Assembly: GCF_003751085.1 (NCBI RefSeq)
Contig: NZ_RJJY01000001.1
Coordinates: 5,332,001 to 5,396,000, forward strand
Direction: 5' to 3'
Source: Micromonospora sp. Llam0
GTDB taxonomy: Bacteria > Actinomycetota > Actinomycetes > Mycobacteriales > Micromonosporaceae
Length of the DNA: 64,000 nt
Part shown: positions 1 through 10,191 of the stretch, piece after piece
Numbering within the stretch: position 1 is the first letter of the stretch
How the letters are laid out: each line of letters starts with the position of its first letter
Position numbers and translations under genes: made by a program
The notes under the pieces: model-generated
Told to the model about the DNA's origin: nothing
The model's database searches: none
What the model saw: only the letters and a program-made list of their open reading frames with translations

Positions 1-1388
<1,388 letters not shown>

Positions 1389-1531
1389 ACCCGGGTCGGC
1401 GACCTCGGAACCCGGGCGGGGGCCGGTGAACCGTCGACGGGCTGCGGTGCCGGCCAGGCCGGTCGTTAAGGTGCCAGGGTGAGCATGCACAGTCCGCCCC
1501 GGCCGGCCGGCAGCACCGCAGGGTCCGCCCG

Positions 1532-2497
1532 GTGACGTCGATCTCGCCCGGCTGGTACAAGGACCCCGCAGACCCGACCACCCAGCGTTACTGGGACGGC
1601 GGCGGGTGGATCGGTGCGCCGTTGCCGGCCGACGCCACCCCGCCGGACGGGCCGCCGCCGGACGAGGAGCCGACGGCACCCGCCGAGCCGACGTCACCGG
1701 CTAGCGCCTCGTCAGCGGCACCGGCCGAGCCGGAGGGGGAACCGCCGCCGGGCTATCCGGCGCAGAGCTACCCGGCAGCGCCGCCGGGCTACCCGGCAGC
1801 GCCGCCGCCCGGTTGGGCGGGCTACCGGTTGCCGCCGCCGGAACCCCGGCCGCAGGGAATGGCGTTGGCGCCGCTCGGCGCCCGGCTGGCCGCCCGGCTG
1901 ATCGACATCGGCGCGGTGCTGCTGCTCAACATCTTCATCAACGGCTGGTTCGTCTGGCAGTACGTGGTGGAGACCTGGCCGACGTTCAACGAGATCTGGC
2001 GGCGGTCACTGGCCGACGACCGGTCGACCGAAGGGCTGCCGCAGGTCACCGAGCGCGCCTCCGGGCTGCAGATGGTGATCATCCTGCTGGCGGCGGCGAT
2101 CTGGTGGGCGTACGAGGTGCCGGCGGTCGCCAACACCGGCCAGACCCTCGGCAAGCGGCTGGCTCGGCTCAAGGTGGTGCCGGTCGAGCCGGGCGGGAAG
2201 CTCGGTTTCGCCCGGTCGTTCCGCCGGTGGAACACCCTCGGCCTGCCCACCCTGTTGTGGATCTGCTGCGTCGGCTTCATCCTTCAGCTGATCGACTGCG
2301 TCTACCTGCTGTTCGACCGCCCGCTGCGGCAGGCGCTGCACGACAAGTCGGCGCAGACCGTCGTGGTGCAGCTGCCGCCCGGCGTACCGGCGACCGCCGC
2401 CGGCCCCGGCGGTGGCCGGACCAGCGGTGGCCGGACCGGCGGTGGCCGGACCGGCGGGCCGGGCGCGGACCGCGACACCCCCGGAAGCTCCGCATGA
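1532..2497 (+). CDS. RDD family membrane protein with DUF2510 domain
   Basis: 321 residues. The N-terminus (PGWYKDPADP...RYWDG) is a DUF2510 motif. A proline/alanine-rich linker with tandem GYPAAPP-like repeats (about residues 40-105) follows, then an RDD domain with about three membrane helices (GAVLLLNIFI, MVIILLAAAI, WICCVGFILQLIDCVYLLF). The C-terminal tail is a Gly/Arg repeat (SGGRTGGGRTGG). Start is a GTG. The molecular role of RDD proteins is largely unknown; transport or envelope functions have been suggested. It ends 14 bp before pat, so the two are probably co-transcribed. Confidence 0.85.
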   Translation: MTSISPGWYKDPADPTTQRYWDGGGWIGAPLPADATPPDGPPPDEEPTAPAEPTSPASASSAAPAEPEGEPPPGYPAQSYPAAPPGYPAAPPPGWAGYRLPPPEPRPQGMALAPLGARLAARLIDIGAVLLLNIFINGWFVWQYVVETWPTFNEIWRRSLADDRSTEGLPQVTERASGLQMVIILLAAAIWWAYEVPAVANTGQTLGKRLARLKVVPVEPGGKLGFARSFRRWNTLGLPTLLWICCVGFILQLIDCVYLLFDRPLRQALHDKSAQTVVVQLPPGVPATAAGPGGGRTSGGRTGGGRTGGPGADRDTPGSSA

Positions 2498-2511
2498 CAG
2501 GAGGCCCCCCG

Positions 2512-3597
2512 ATGCCCCCCTCGCTCGGTCTGACCCGCGCCGACCTCGACGCGCTGCCCAGCTACGTGCCGGGGCGCAGCCCGGTCGACGTGGCCCGGGA
2601 GCTCGGCCTGCCGGAGGCGATCAAGCTGGCCAGCAACGAGGTGCCGTACGGGCCGCTGCCCGGCGTCGTCGAGGCGGTGGCGCAGGCGGCGGCGACGACG
2701 CACCGCTACCCGGACATGGGGGTGCTGGCGCTGCGGGCCGCGCTCGCCGAGCGGCTCGGGGTGGCGGCGGAGCGGATCGTCACCGGCTGCGGTTCGGTGG
2801 CGCTCTGCGAGCATCTGGTCCGGGCCACCTGCCTGCCCGGTGACGAGGTCGTCTACTCGTGGCGGTCGTTCGAGGCGTACCCGATCATCGCGGCGACCGC
2901 GGCGGCGAGCAGCCGGCGGGTGCCGAACACCGCGACGCACGGGCACGACCTGCCGGCGATGGCGGCGGCGGTGACCGGGCAGACCCGGCTGGTGCTGGTC
3001 TGCAACCCGAACAACCCGACCGGCACCAGCGTGCGCCGGGCCGAGCTGGACCGGTTCCTCGACGCGGTGCCGGACGACGTGCTGGTGGTGCTGGACGAGG
3101 CGTACCGGGAGTTCGTCACCGACGCCGAGGTGCCCGACGGCCTGGCCGCCTACGGTGACCGGCCGAACGTGGTGGTGCTGCGCACGTTGTCCAAGGCGTG
3201 GGGGCTGGCCGGGTTGCGGGTCGGCTACCTGGTCGCGCATCCCGAGGTGGCGTCGGCGGTACGCAAGGTGGCCACCCCGTTCGGCACCAACGCCCTGGCG
3301 CAGGCGGCGGCGCTGGCCGCGCTCGACCAGGCCGACGAGGTCCGCCGCCGGTGCGATCTGGTGATCGCCGAGCGGACCCGGGTCACCGACGCGGTGCGCA
3401 AGCTGGTGCCGGACGTGCCGGACAGTCAGGCCAACTTCGTCTGGCTGCCGCTGGGTGAGCGGGCGGTGCCGTTCGGCGCGGCCTGCGAGTCACGCGGGGT
3501 GATCGTGCGCCCGTTCGCGGGCGACGGGGTCCGGGTGACCATCGGTACGCCGGCCGAGAACGACGCGTTCCTGGCGGCCGCCGAGGCAGCCCTCTGA
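2512..3597 (+). CDS. pat: Aromatic amino acid / phenylalanine aminotransferase (HisC-like, PLP)
   Basis: 361-residue fold-type I aminotransferase of the HisC branch. LASNEVPYGPLP, GCGSVALCEHLV, WRSFEAYPI, CNPNNPTGT, DEAYREF and TLSKAWGLAGLRVGY agree with the actinobacterial Pat (HisC2-type) enzymes that transaminate aromatic amino acids rather than histidinol phosphate. Lys228 in TLSKAWG is the predicted Schiff-base lysine. The ATG at 2512 has AGGAGG 7 bases upstream; an in-frame ATG at 2494 overlaps the RDD stop but has no such site. Its position near hppD suggests it makes 4-hydroxyphenylpyruvate from tyrosine. Whether it is a histidinol-phosphate enzyme cannot be excluded from sequence alone. 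Confidence 0.85.
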   Translation: MPPSLGLTRADLDALPSYVPGRSPVDVARELGLPEAIKLASNEVPYGPLPGVVEAVAQAAATTHRYPDMGVLALRAALAERLGVAAERIVTGCGSVALCEHLVRATCLPGDEVVYSWRSFEAYPIIAATAAASSRRVPNTATHGHDLPAMAAAVTGQTRLVLVCNPNNPTGTSVRRAELDRFLDAVPDDVLVVLDEAYREFVTDAEVPDGLAAYGDRPNVVVLRTLSKAWGLAGLRVGYLVAHPEVASAVRKVATPFGTNALAQAAALAALDQADEVRRRCDLVIAERTRVTDAVRKLVPDVPDSQANFVWLPLGERAVPFGAACESRGVIVRPFAGDGVRVTIGTPAENDAFLAAAEAAL

Positions 3598-3631
3598 CGT
3601 TGCGGGTGCCGGTGACCCGGGTGCCGGCGGT

Positions 3632-5053
3632 TCAGGTACGGGCGACGATCACCGCCTCCTGCAGCCGGTAGTAGCGGTCGTCGTCGGCGTCCGGGTCGAC
3701 CGGCAGCCGCAGCCGCTCGACCGCCACGAAGCCGTCCTGCGCGGAGACGTAGCCGGGTGCCCAGTCGGTCGACAGCTCGCTCAGCAGGATCAGCACAAAA
3801 CTTGACAACTCGGCACCGGTCGCCGCGTCCAGGGTGATCAACTCCCGGGTGGCGGTCAGCAGGTGCGCCCGACCCGGCTGCACCGCGAGCAACCGGTCAC
3901 CGGTGCCGCCCGGACCGGGCCCCGCCGCCGACGGAATCGGCCGCCGCCACGCCTGCTCGCCGGTCCGTACCGCCTCGGCCACCACCGCCGGAGTGTCCCC
4001 GGTGGTGTCCAACCGGATCACCATCCCGTCGACCAGCATCGCGTCGACCGGGTCGAGCGGCGGCGCCGGCACCGGCTCCGGGCCGTCGACCAGCCAACCC
4101 CGGGACTGTCCCGCCCCGGTGGTACGCAGCGCCCCGCAGGCCGAACGGGCGGCCGCGCAGCCGATCGGCTCCACGGCCAGCCCTGGGCCGGCGCCCTCCG
4201 GCTGCCAGGTGGCCGTCAGCTGCCCGGTCGCGACGTCGTAGAACTCCACCGTCGGCGGGGCCGCGCAGCTGTTGACCAGGGCGAACCGGCCGCCGGTGGT
4301 ACTGAAGCCGGCGTCCCGGCAGGCGTCGCCCTGGCCGGGCAGCATGGTCCGCCACAACTCCCGACCGGTCGCGGTGTCGAACCCGGTCAGCTGGGACTCG
4401 CCGTGCGCCACCACCACCGACCGCCCGTCGGTGCCGCTGACCGCGGTGTGCAGACCGGACGGCGCGTAAACGGTCTGCGCCCCGGTACGCCGGCCGGCGT
4501 ACCCGGTGTCGACCGGCTGCGGGCCGGCTGACCGCCAGGCCACCTTGCCGCTGTCCGCGTCGATCGCCACGAGTTCGCCGTCCGTCCAGCGGCTCACCAC
4601 GGTGGAGCCGGTGGCGACGACGCCGGTCAGCTGCTCCGGCCAGCGCCGGAACGACCAGGCCGGGGTGACCTGGGTACGCATGTCGATCGGGCCGTCGGCG
4701 CGCACCTGACGGGTGGTGGCGTACACCCGGAACCGCCCGTCGACCAGCAGCGGCGCGGCGGACAGCTCGGCCACCGGGCCAGGCTCGGCGGTCGGCGGGG
4801 ACGGCTGGTAGCCGGCCGGGGTGACCACCTCGGCCGGGGCCAGCACCCGCCAGGCGACGACCGTCGCGGCGGCGAGGACGACCACCCCGGCCAGCACCCC
4901 GGCGGTGATCAGCTGCCAGCGCGGCCGGGACCGCCACCAGGGGCGTCGCCCGTCGGGCTGCGTCTCGTCGGGGTTCGCCTGCCCGTCGGCGGGGTGCGCC
5001 GAAGGGTCCGCTGCGTCCGCTGGGTGCTGGGTGTTGCTCGCCGGCTCGGCCAT
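3632..5053 (-). CDS. Membrane-anchored PQQ-like beta-propeller protein
   Basis: 473 residues. A polar, Asp/Pro-rich N-terminus of about 45 residues is followed by one membrane helix (LITAGVLAGVVVLAAATVVAW), then an extracytoplasmic domain with repeated blades of the PQQ/WD-like type (VAIDADSGKVAWRS, TGFDTATGRELWRT, ITLDAATGAEL). Such proteins are common in actinomycetes. The propeller is probably structural or ligand-binding rather than a quinoprotein enzyme, since no dehydrogenase catalytic residues are recognisable. The ATG at 5053 has a GGGGGGAGG ribosome site. It is transcribed convergently with pat. Confidence 0.75.
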   Translation of the reverse strand: MAEPASNTQHPADAADPSAHPADGQANPDETQPDGRRPWWRSRPRWQLITAGVLAGVVVLAAATVVAWRVLAPAEVVTPAGYQPSPPTAEPGPVAELSAAPLLVDGRFRVYATTRQVRADGPIDMRTQVTPAWSFRRWPEQLTGVVATGSTVVSRWTDGELVAIDADSGKVAWRSAGPQPVDTGYAGRRTGAQTVYAPSGLHTAVSGTDGRSVVVAHGESQLTGFDTATGRELWRTMLPGQGDACRDAGFSTTGGRFALVNSCAAPPTVEFYDVATGQLTATWQPEGAGPGLAVEPIGCAAARSACGALRTTGAGQSRGWLVDGPEPVPAPPLDPVDAMLVDGMVIRLDTTGDTPAVVAEAVRTGEQAWRRPIPSAAGPGPGGTGDRLLAVQPGRAHLLTATRELITLDAATGAELSSFVLILLSELSTDWAPGYVSAQDGFVAVERLRLPVDPDADDDRYYRLQEAVIVART

Positions 5054-5135
5054 CGGGCACCTCCCCCCGCACCCTACCGAACCGGACAGCAGACGCTGTC
5101 CTCTCGCGCGACACCTTCGCCGACCTGCCCCCTAC

Positions 5136-5756
5136 CTACTGGTGGCCATCGCCGCCGTGGCGCACCTGCCCCTGCACGTGCTGGGCAGCGGCCACACCCT
5201 GGTCCCGCACTGAAGACGCGCCCTGGGTAGCCGTCGAACGAACCGACTCGGCCGCCTGCTGGGCCAGCTGCCGCTCCTTGCCGCTGGCGGGCAGCAGCGC
5301 GGCGGCGAGCGCCCCGACCCCGAACGCCACCAGCCCGGCCGCCAGCGGGCTGCCCTCGGTCCGCTCCCGGGTCATCTGCGGCACGTGCCGGACCCGGTCC
5401 GCCGCCGTTTCGGCGGTGTGCGAGAGTCCCTCTGCGGCCTGGTGCGCCATGTTCCTGGTCTCCGAACCGGCGTGCCGTGCCATGCCCCTGGTCGCCGAGC
5501 CGGCGTACTGCGTCTGCCCGGCGACCTGATGGCCAACGTCGGACGCGCGGTGGGTAGTGGTATCTCGGAAGTCGACCGCGGTGCCCATCACCCGGTCCCG
5601 CAGCCGGGCGATCCGGCCCCGGCCCCGGACCCGGTCCATCTGGTCGCTGGCGATCTGCCCGGGCCGGGCCCGGTACGCCAACGCGTCGACATCCTCGCTC
5701 AGTTCGCCACGGGTTGCCTCGATCCGCTGACGGATCCGCTCTGGTTCGTCGTACAT
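5136..5756 (-). CDS. DUF3618 family envelope-associated protein
   Basis: 206 residues starting MYDEPERIRQRIEATRGELSE, the signature of DUF3618, with a predicted amphipathic region (residues 1-50), an Ala/His/Thr-rich middle with MARHAGSETRNMAHQA-type repeats, and one hydrophobic segment (LAAGLVAFGVGALAAALLPAS). A GGGAG site precedes the ATG at 5756. It is last in a short operon after two genes interrupted by in-frame stops (5810-6720). Families of this kind travel together (holin-like, DUF3618) and are inferred to act at the membrane, but no function is established. Confidence 0.75.
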   Translation of the reverse strand: MYDEPERIRQRIEATRGELSEDVDALAYRARPGQIASDQMDRVRGRGRIARLRDRVMGTAVDFRDTTTHRASDVGHQVAGQTQYAGSATRGMARHAGSETRNMAHQAAEGLSHTAETAADRVRHVPQMTRERTEGSPLAAGLVAFGVGALAAALLPASGKERQLAQQAAESVRSTATQGASSVRDQGVAAAQHVQGQVRHGGDGHQ

Positions 5757-5809
5757 GTCAGACTCCCTCACCTGTTGTGCTCGACGGTCCCGCTGATGGT
5801 TTCCCGGTC

Positions 5810-6223
5810 TTAGCGACCCCGGACCGCGTCGGGTATCTCCCGGGCGGTCTGCATGGTGCGGGGCAGTCCACGGATCTCCCTGGCCCGACCCCGCGCCATC
5901 GTCAACAGGACCACCGCGATCACCGCCCACACCGCCGCCACGATCAACGCGGCCCAGCTCTGGTCCATCACGTTCGACAGCCCTCACCAGAGCGCGTACG
6001 AGAGGAAGAACAGGGTCAGCAGGCCGGCGATCGCCGCGCCGGCGAACATCCCTCCGGCCTGGCCGACCTTGCCCGCGTCCTGCCGCAGCTCCGCCTTTGC
6101 CAGCTCGACTTCCTGGCGCAACAAGGTGGACAGGTCGCTGGAAACCTCGCCCAGCAGCTCACCGAGGGAGGCCTGCGCGCGTCCGTCCCCGGCCACAGCC
6201 TGTTCCCGCTGCATCGACTTCAT
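5810..6223 (-). pseudogene. Phage holin superfamily III-like membrane protein with in-frame TGA
   Basis: Reading from the ATG at 6223 gives an amphipathic N-terminus (SDLSTLLRQEVELAKAELRQ), then a membrane helix ending LFFLSYALW and a TGA at 5984-5986. The same frame continues without a break as GLSNVMDQSWAALIVAAVW... to REIPDAVRGR and a TAA at 5810-5812. This is the second membrane helix and the conserved tail expected of the family (from memory, the family has LSYALWWGL here, so TGG has become TGA). Full length would be about 137 residues. Either a recent nonsense mutation or a read-through stop. The upstream neighbour carries a similar lesion. Confidence 0.75.
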
Positions 6224-6720
6224 CGGTTCACCCCACCTCCGGGAGAGCCCGGATAGCCGTCGCCGTCGGGATAGCGGCCATCGCCGTACGCGCCCAACCC
6301 GTCGCCGATGTCCGGCCGGTGCCCGTCGCCGCCCGAGTCCTGCTGGCCTTGCTGGCTCGAGCCGGTCTGGCCGCCGCTGAGACTGCGGGTGAGCCGACCA
6401 ACGACCAGCCCGGCGAAGGCCGCCCCGGCGAGGAAGGTCCCCGGGTGCCGTCGGGCGTACTGCCGGACCTCGTCGACCAGCTCACCCGGCTGCCGGTTCT
6501 CCAGCCAGCCGGCCGCCTGCTGGGCGGCGTCGGAGGCACGGCGTGCCAGCTCGCCCGCCAGGCCGTCCGATTCGCTCTTGCTCGCCATCTCCTGGAGTTC
6601 GTTGCCGATCGTCCGCAGCCCGTCGGCGGCCCGATGCTGCTAGGTGCTGGCCTGCTCCCGCAACTGGTGCGGACCGGCCCCGCCGGGTGACGACGACTCC
6701 GTCGTGTGTTGCGCCTGCAT
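6220..6720 (-). pseudogene. Glycine-rich membrane-associated protein with in-frame TAG near its start
   Basis: From the ATG at 6720 (AAAGGGGG upstream) the frame reads MQAQHTTESSSPGGAGPHQL..., hits TAG at codon 27 (6640-6642), and continues in the same frame QHRAADGLRTIGNELQEM into a 122-residue open segment containing RRASDAAQQAAGWLENRQP, a short hydrophobic stretch (TFLAGAAFAGLVVGRL) and a Gly/Asp/Tyr-rich tail. Re-initiation at the internal ATG at 6588 is possible but its GGAG touches the start codon, which is poor spacing. The change is compatible with CAG to TAG. It overlaps the following gene by 4 bp. Best read as freshly inactivated. Confidence 0.7.
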
Positions 6721-6905
6721 CCGAACACCCCCTTTCGGCTCCATCCGGGTCGGATGGACCTGCAGCGCATACCCGTGATCGAAGGGTGGCCACCTCGCGG
6801 AGGAGAACTACCAGTGCCGGACCGGTAGCGTCGCGTCGACCCGCAGGCCGCCGGCCGGCTGCGCGTTGGCCGGCTTACCCGGCTGGTGGGGCTCCGGTGA
6901 CAGAG

Positions 6906-8180
6906 TCACGGGCCGAGGAGGGCCAGTGGAACGACGGCGATTCCGTCCGCGCGCCGGTACGCCGCCGGGCCGGTGGTGACGACCACCGCGTCCAGCAGGT
7001 CTTCACCCAACCGGGCCCGCAGCCACCGCAGGTGCGCGACGTCGTCGTCACCGACGGTCGGCGCAAGCTTTACTTCCAGCGCGACAACCCGCTGATCGGC
7101 GCGCTGCACGATCAGGTCGACCTCGTGGCGGCCGTCCCCGGTCCGCAGATGGTGGATCGAGGACTCGGCTCCCTGTGCGTAGACCCGGATGCACAGTGTC
7201 ACCAGCGACTCGAAGAGCGCACCCAGCAACGGTCCCATTCGGGGCTTGGCCCCAGCAGGGGTTGATTCGTTGAGCAGCGCTTCCCGGCTGGCTCCGAGCA
7301 GCCGAGCGGCAAGCGCGGGATCGGCGAGGTGGTGTTTGACGGCGCGGCCGAGCCGGGTGAAGGTGCTTCGACTCGGCGACCAGCCCGGCACGGGATCCAA
7401 CAGCCAGAGTTGGGAAAGCACGTCACGATAGGCGACGGTGGTGGTTTTGGCGGGCTTGTTGCTCTCGCCCGGCGTCGCCGCGTCGAGGATCGCTGTGTAG
7501 GAACTGGTGGTCGCGGTGGCGCTCGCGTACGCCGCCAACCATCCCCGGAGCGTCTCGGGTCGGCGTACCAGATGCCCCTGCTCTGGAAAGTCACGCTCCA
7601 CGATCCGGGCAAGGTAGCCGTCGAGTTGCGCGCGACGCGCTCTCGACGGCAGTTGTCGGATGGCGGGAAACCCTGACCGGACGATCTCCTCGGCGTAGTC
7701 GACAAGGCTCACCGGTGATTCGCCGACGATCTCCGGTCGTCGACCGGAAAGCAGGTCGCACAGACTGACCGTGGGTTCGGCGACCGCCCGCTCGACAAGG
7801 GTCATCGGCCGCATCCGCAGTTGCACGATCCGACCCGCTCCGGAGTGGGTGGGCGCCGAGGTCGGGGTGGCGCTGCCGGTCAGCACGAACCTTCCCGGCG
7901 ACGGGTCCCGGTCGACGCTGCGTCGCACCAGGTCCCACACCGTCGGTTCCCGCTGCCACTCGTCGATGAGGACCGGACCCGGGAGACGGTCGAGACGCTG
8001 TGGGTCGGCCCGCAACAACTCGCGCTGCACGGGATCGTCCAGCGCGATGAAGGTTGCTCCCCGACGTTGCCCCGTCGCCGTCTTGCCCACCCCCTTCGGC
8101 CCCTCAATGCTGATGGCGGGTAGGCCAGGGAGCAGTTCATCCAGCTCCTGGTCCACAATCCTTGCCTGATAGGCGTTCAC
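6906..8180 (-). CDS. AAA-type ATPase with DUF4143 domain
   Basis: 424 residues, GTG start at 8180. Residues 1-150 form an AAA_14 ATPase: Walker A GPKGVGKTAT, Walker B-like VLIDEWQ, and VLTGSATP. Residues about 200-400 form the DUF4143 domain, ending in a nuclease-like fold segment (EVDLIVQRADQRVVALEVK) that resembles the PD-(D/E)XK core. Proteins of this family are widespread and functionally undefined; defence or regulatory roles have been proposed. Transcribed alone, with four imperfect 23-bp repeats directly upstream and a possible -10 (TATAAC, 8210-8205) inside them. Confidence 0.85.
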   Translation of the reverse strand: MNAYQARIVDQELDELLPGLPAISIEGPKGVGKTATGQRRGATFIALDDPVQRELLRADPQRLDRLPGPVLIDEWQREPTVWDLVRRSVDRDPSPGRFVLTGSATPTSAPTHSGAGRIVQLRMRPMTLVERAVAEPTVSLCDLLSGRRPEIVGESPVSLVDYAEEIVRSGFPAIRQLPSRARRAQLDGYLARIVERDFPEQGHLVRRPETLRGWLAAYASATATTSSYTAILDAATPGESNKPAKTTTVAYRDVLSQLWLLDPVPGWSPSRSTFTRLGRAVKHHLADPALAARLLGASREALLNESTPAGAKPRMGPLLGALFESLVTLCIRVYAQGAESSIHHLRTGDGRHEVDLIVQRADQRVVALEVKLAPTVGDDDVAHLRWLRARLGEDLLDAVVVTTGPAAYRRADGIAVVPLALLGP

Positions 8181-8185
8181 CAGCT

Positions 8186-8277
8186 GAGACTACTTATTGC
8201 AGATGTTATACGCTACCTTTTTCACGCCTCCTAGACTACTTTTTGCGCGTCTACTGGGCTACTTTCTGCCGGTCGAC
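8186..8277. repeat. Four imperfect 23-bp tandem repeats upstream of the DUF4143 ATPase
   Basis: Units at 8186-8208, 8209-8231, 8232-8254 and 8255-8277 share a core CTACtttttgC and align with roughly 14-17 of 23 identities to the third unit. The exact 23-bp period places each core on about the same helix face. The array sits between the end of the efflux permease gene and the GTG of the ATPase gene, in unusually AT-rich DNA for this genome, and overlaps the likely promoter. Most likely binding sites for a regulator, possibly the ATPase itself. Confidence 0.7.
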
Positions 8278-8287
8278 ATGTGGTCGG

Positions 8288-9499
8288 TCAAGCGGTGGCC
8301 AGGGCCCGGGTCGGTGGCAGCCGGGCGGCCCGCAACGCCGGATAGCCGCCCGCGACGACACCGACCAGCAACGCCCCACCCAGCCCGGCGAGGGTCGCCC
8401 CCGGCGGCACCACCACCGGCCAACCGTTGGCGATCGCGTAGCCGGCGGTGGCGGCCAGGCCGAGCACCGTACCGGCGAGGCCGCCGAGCAGCGACAACGC
8501 CACCGACTCGGTGAGGAACTGCGCCCGGATCTGGCCCCGGCTCGCACCGAGCGCCCGGCGCAGCCCGATCTCCGACCGGCGTTCCAGCACCGAAATCACC
8601 ATCGTGTTCGCCACCCCGATCCCGCCGACCAGCAGCGCCACCCCGGCCAGGGCCAGGAACAGCGACGCGAAGCTGCTCTCCGTGGCGCGTTTGGCGGTCA
8701 GCGCGTCCGACGGCCGGGTCACCCGCACGGTGCTGGGCCGCTGCGGATCGATCGTCGCCGGCAGCACCGCCCGGACCGCCTCGATCGCCGGCTCGTGCGC
8801 CCGCAGGTAGATCACCGTCGGATGCCCGCCGAAACCCAGCTTCTCCTCGGCGGCCGGCCAACCGACCAGCGCCGACCGGTCGATTTCCGGAGCCAGCGGC
8901 AGCGGCTCCAGGATGCCGATCACGGTGAACCACTCGTCGCCGACACGTACCTGCGTCGGTGAGTCCGCCGGCCCCAGGCCGACGATGCCCAGCCGGCTCG
9001 CGGCCACCGAGCCGAGCACCACCGTCGGCAGGCGTTCGGTGCCGGCGTCGAGGTAGCGGCCGGTACGCAGCCGCGCGTCGAGCGTCGCCGGCAGGCTCGA
9101 CTCACTGGCCAGCACGGTCAACCCGGAACCGTCGCGCGGGTCGATCCAGTCGGAACGGCGGATCACCGTATTGGTGTTGGCGACCGCGCTGGTCGCGGTC
9201 ACCGGACCGATCCGCGCCACCATCGCCGGCGACTCGACCGGCAGCCGGGTGACCCCGTCCTCGTCGGATTGGGCCGTCGCCTGCAGCAGGTTCACGCCGA
9301 GCGCGGACAACTCGGCCAGCAGTGCCCGTTCGCTGGCCGCCGGGATGCCGGTGACCACGATCATCGTGGCGATGCCGAGCGAGATGCCCAGCGCGGACAG
9401 CGCCGCCCGCAGCCGGCGGGTCCGGATACCGACCAGGCCGAGCCGGAGCAGGTCCAGCGGGGCCAGCCGCACCGGACGGGGCAGCTCCGCCCGGCTCAT
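8288..9499 (-). CDS. ABC transporter permease, MacB/FtsX type
   Basis: 403 residues with the MacB/FtsX topology: one N-terminal helix ([20 protein letters not shown]), a large extracytoplasmic domain (about residues 45-270), then three C-terminal helices ([19 protein letters not shown], the [15 protein letters not shown] region and [22 protein letters not shown]). [15 protein letters not shown] is the family signature loop. It overlaps the ATPase gene at 9496 by 4 bp, and that gene overlaps the adaptor gene, so the three form one operon for a mechanotransmission-type efflux or envelope system. Confidence 0.92.
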   Translation of the reverse strand: MSRAELPRPVRLAPLDLLRLGLVGIRTRRLRAALSALGISLGIATMIVVTGIPAASERALLAELSALGVNLLQATAQSDEDGVTRLPVESPAMVARIGPVTATSAVANTNTVIRRSDWIDPRDGSGLTVLASESSLPATLDARLRTGRYLDAGTERLPTVVLGSVAASRLGIVGLGPADSPTQVRVGDEWFTVIGILEPLPLAPEIDRSALVGWPAAEEKLGFGGHPTVIYLRAHEPAIEAVRAVLPATIDPQRPSTVRVTRPSDALTAKRATESSFASLFLALAGVALLVGGIGVANTMVISVLERRSEIGLRRALGASRGQIRAQFLTESVALSLLGGLAGTVLGLAATAGYAIANGWPVVVPPGATLAGLGGALLVGVVAGGYPALRAARLPPTRALATA

Positions 9500-10191
9500 G
9501 ACGCCGCCACCGGCTGCCGGCGGACGTCGCCGACCAGGCGGCCGTCCCGGATCTCCACCCGGCGCGGCAACCGCGCCGCGATGTCGCGGTCGTGGGTGAT
9601 CACCGCGATCGTGGTGCCGTCGGCGTTGAGCGCGGTGAGCAGGTCGAGCACGGCGCGACCGGTGGCGGTGTCCAACGCGCCGGTCGGCTCGTCGGCCAGC
9701 ACCAGCGCCGGGTCGTTGACCAGCGCGCGGGCGATCGCCACCCGCTGGCGTTCCCCGCCGGACAACTGCCGGGGCAGGTGACCGACCCGGTGGGCGAGCC
9801 CGACCCGGGCCAGCGCCTCGGCGGCCAGCGGCCGACGGCGGCGGCGCGGTACTCCCGCGTACAGCAGGCCGGTGGCGACGTTCTCGGCGGCGGTCAGCCC
9901 GTCGGTGAGGTGGAACTGCTGGAAGACGAAGCCGAGCAAGCGCCCGCGCAGCGCCGACAGCTGCCGGTCGGACAGAGCGGTCACGTCGTGGCCGCCGAGC
10001 CGGACCGCGCCGCTGGTCGGGCGGTCCAGGGTGCCCATGATGTTGAGCAGAGTGGACTTGCCGGAGCCGGACGGGCCGACGATGGCGACCAGCTCACCGG
10101 CGTGGATGTCGAGGTCGACGTCGGTCAGCGCGGCCACCCCGCCGGGGTAACACATCCCGGCCCGCACCACCGACAGCACCGGGACGCTCAC
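9496..10191 (-). CDS. ABC transporter ATP-binding protein, MacB/LolD type
   Basis: 231 residues with Walker A ([12 protein letters not shown]), Q-loop (FVFQQFHLT), signature [15 protein letters not shown], Walker B ([12 protein letters not shown]) and H-loop (AVITHDRD). This combination is typical of the ATPases paired with FtsX-like permeases. It overlaps the permease gene by 4 bp and the adaptor gene by 4 bp, and would energise the permease encoded at 8288-9499. Confidence 0.93.
   Translation of the reverse strand: MSVPVLSVVRAGMCYPGGVAALTDVDLDIHAGELVAIVGPSGSGKSTLLNIMGTLDRPTSGAVRLGGHDVTALSDRQLSALRGRLLGFVFQQFHLTDGLTAAENVATGLLYAGVPRRRRRPLAAEALARVGLAHRVGHLPRQLSGGERQRVAIARALVNDPALVLADEPTGALDTATGRAVLDLLTALNADGTTIAVITHDRDIAARLPRRVEIRDGRLVGDVRRQPVAAS

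Noticed and set aside
1479..1535. 18-codon frame starting GTG and overlapping the RDD start by GTGA
   Set aside because: No ribosome site or family signal; too short to separate from chance in 70%-plus GC DNA.
5984..5986. Selenocysteine at the TGA of the holin-like gene
   Set aside because: The family position is Trp, there is no catalytic context, and the neighbour gene has an unrelated TAG.
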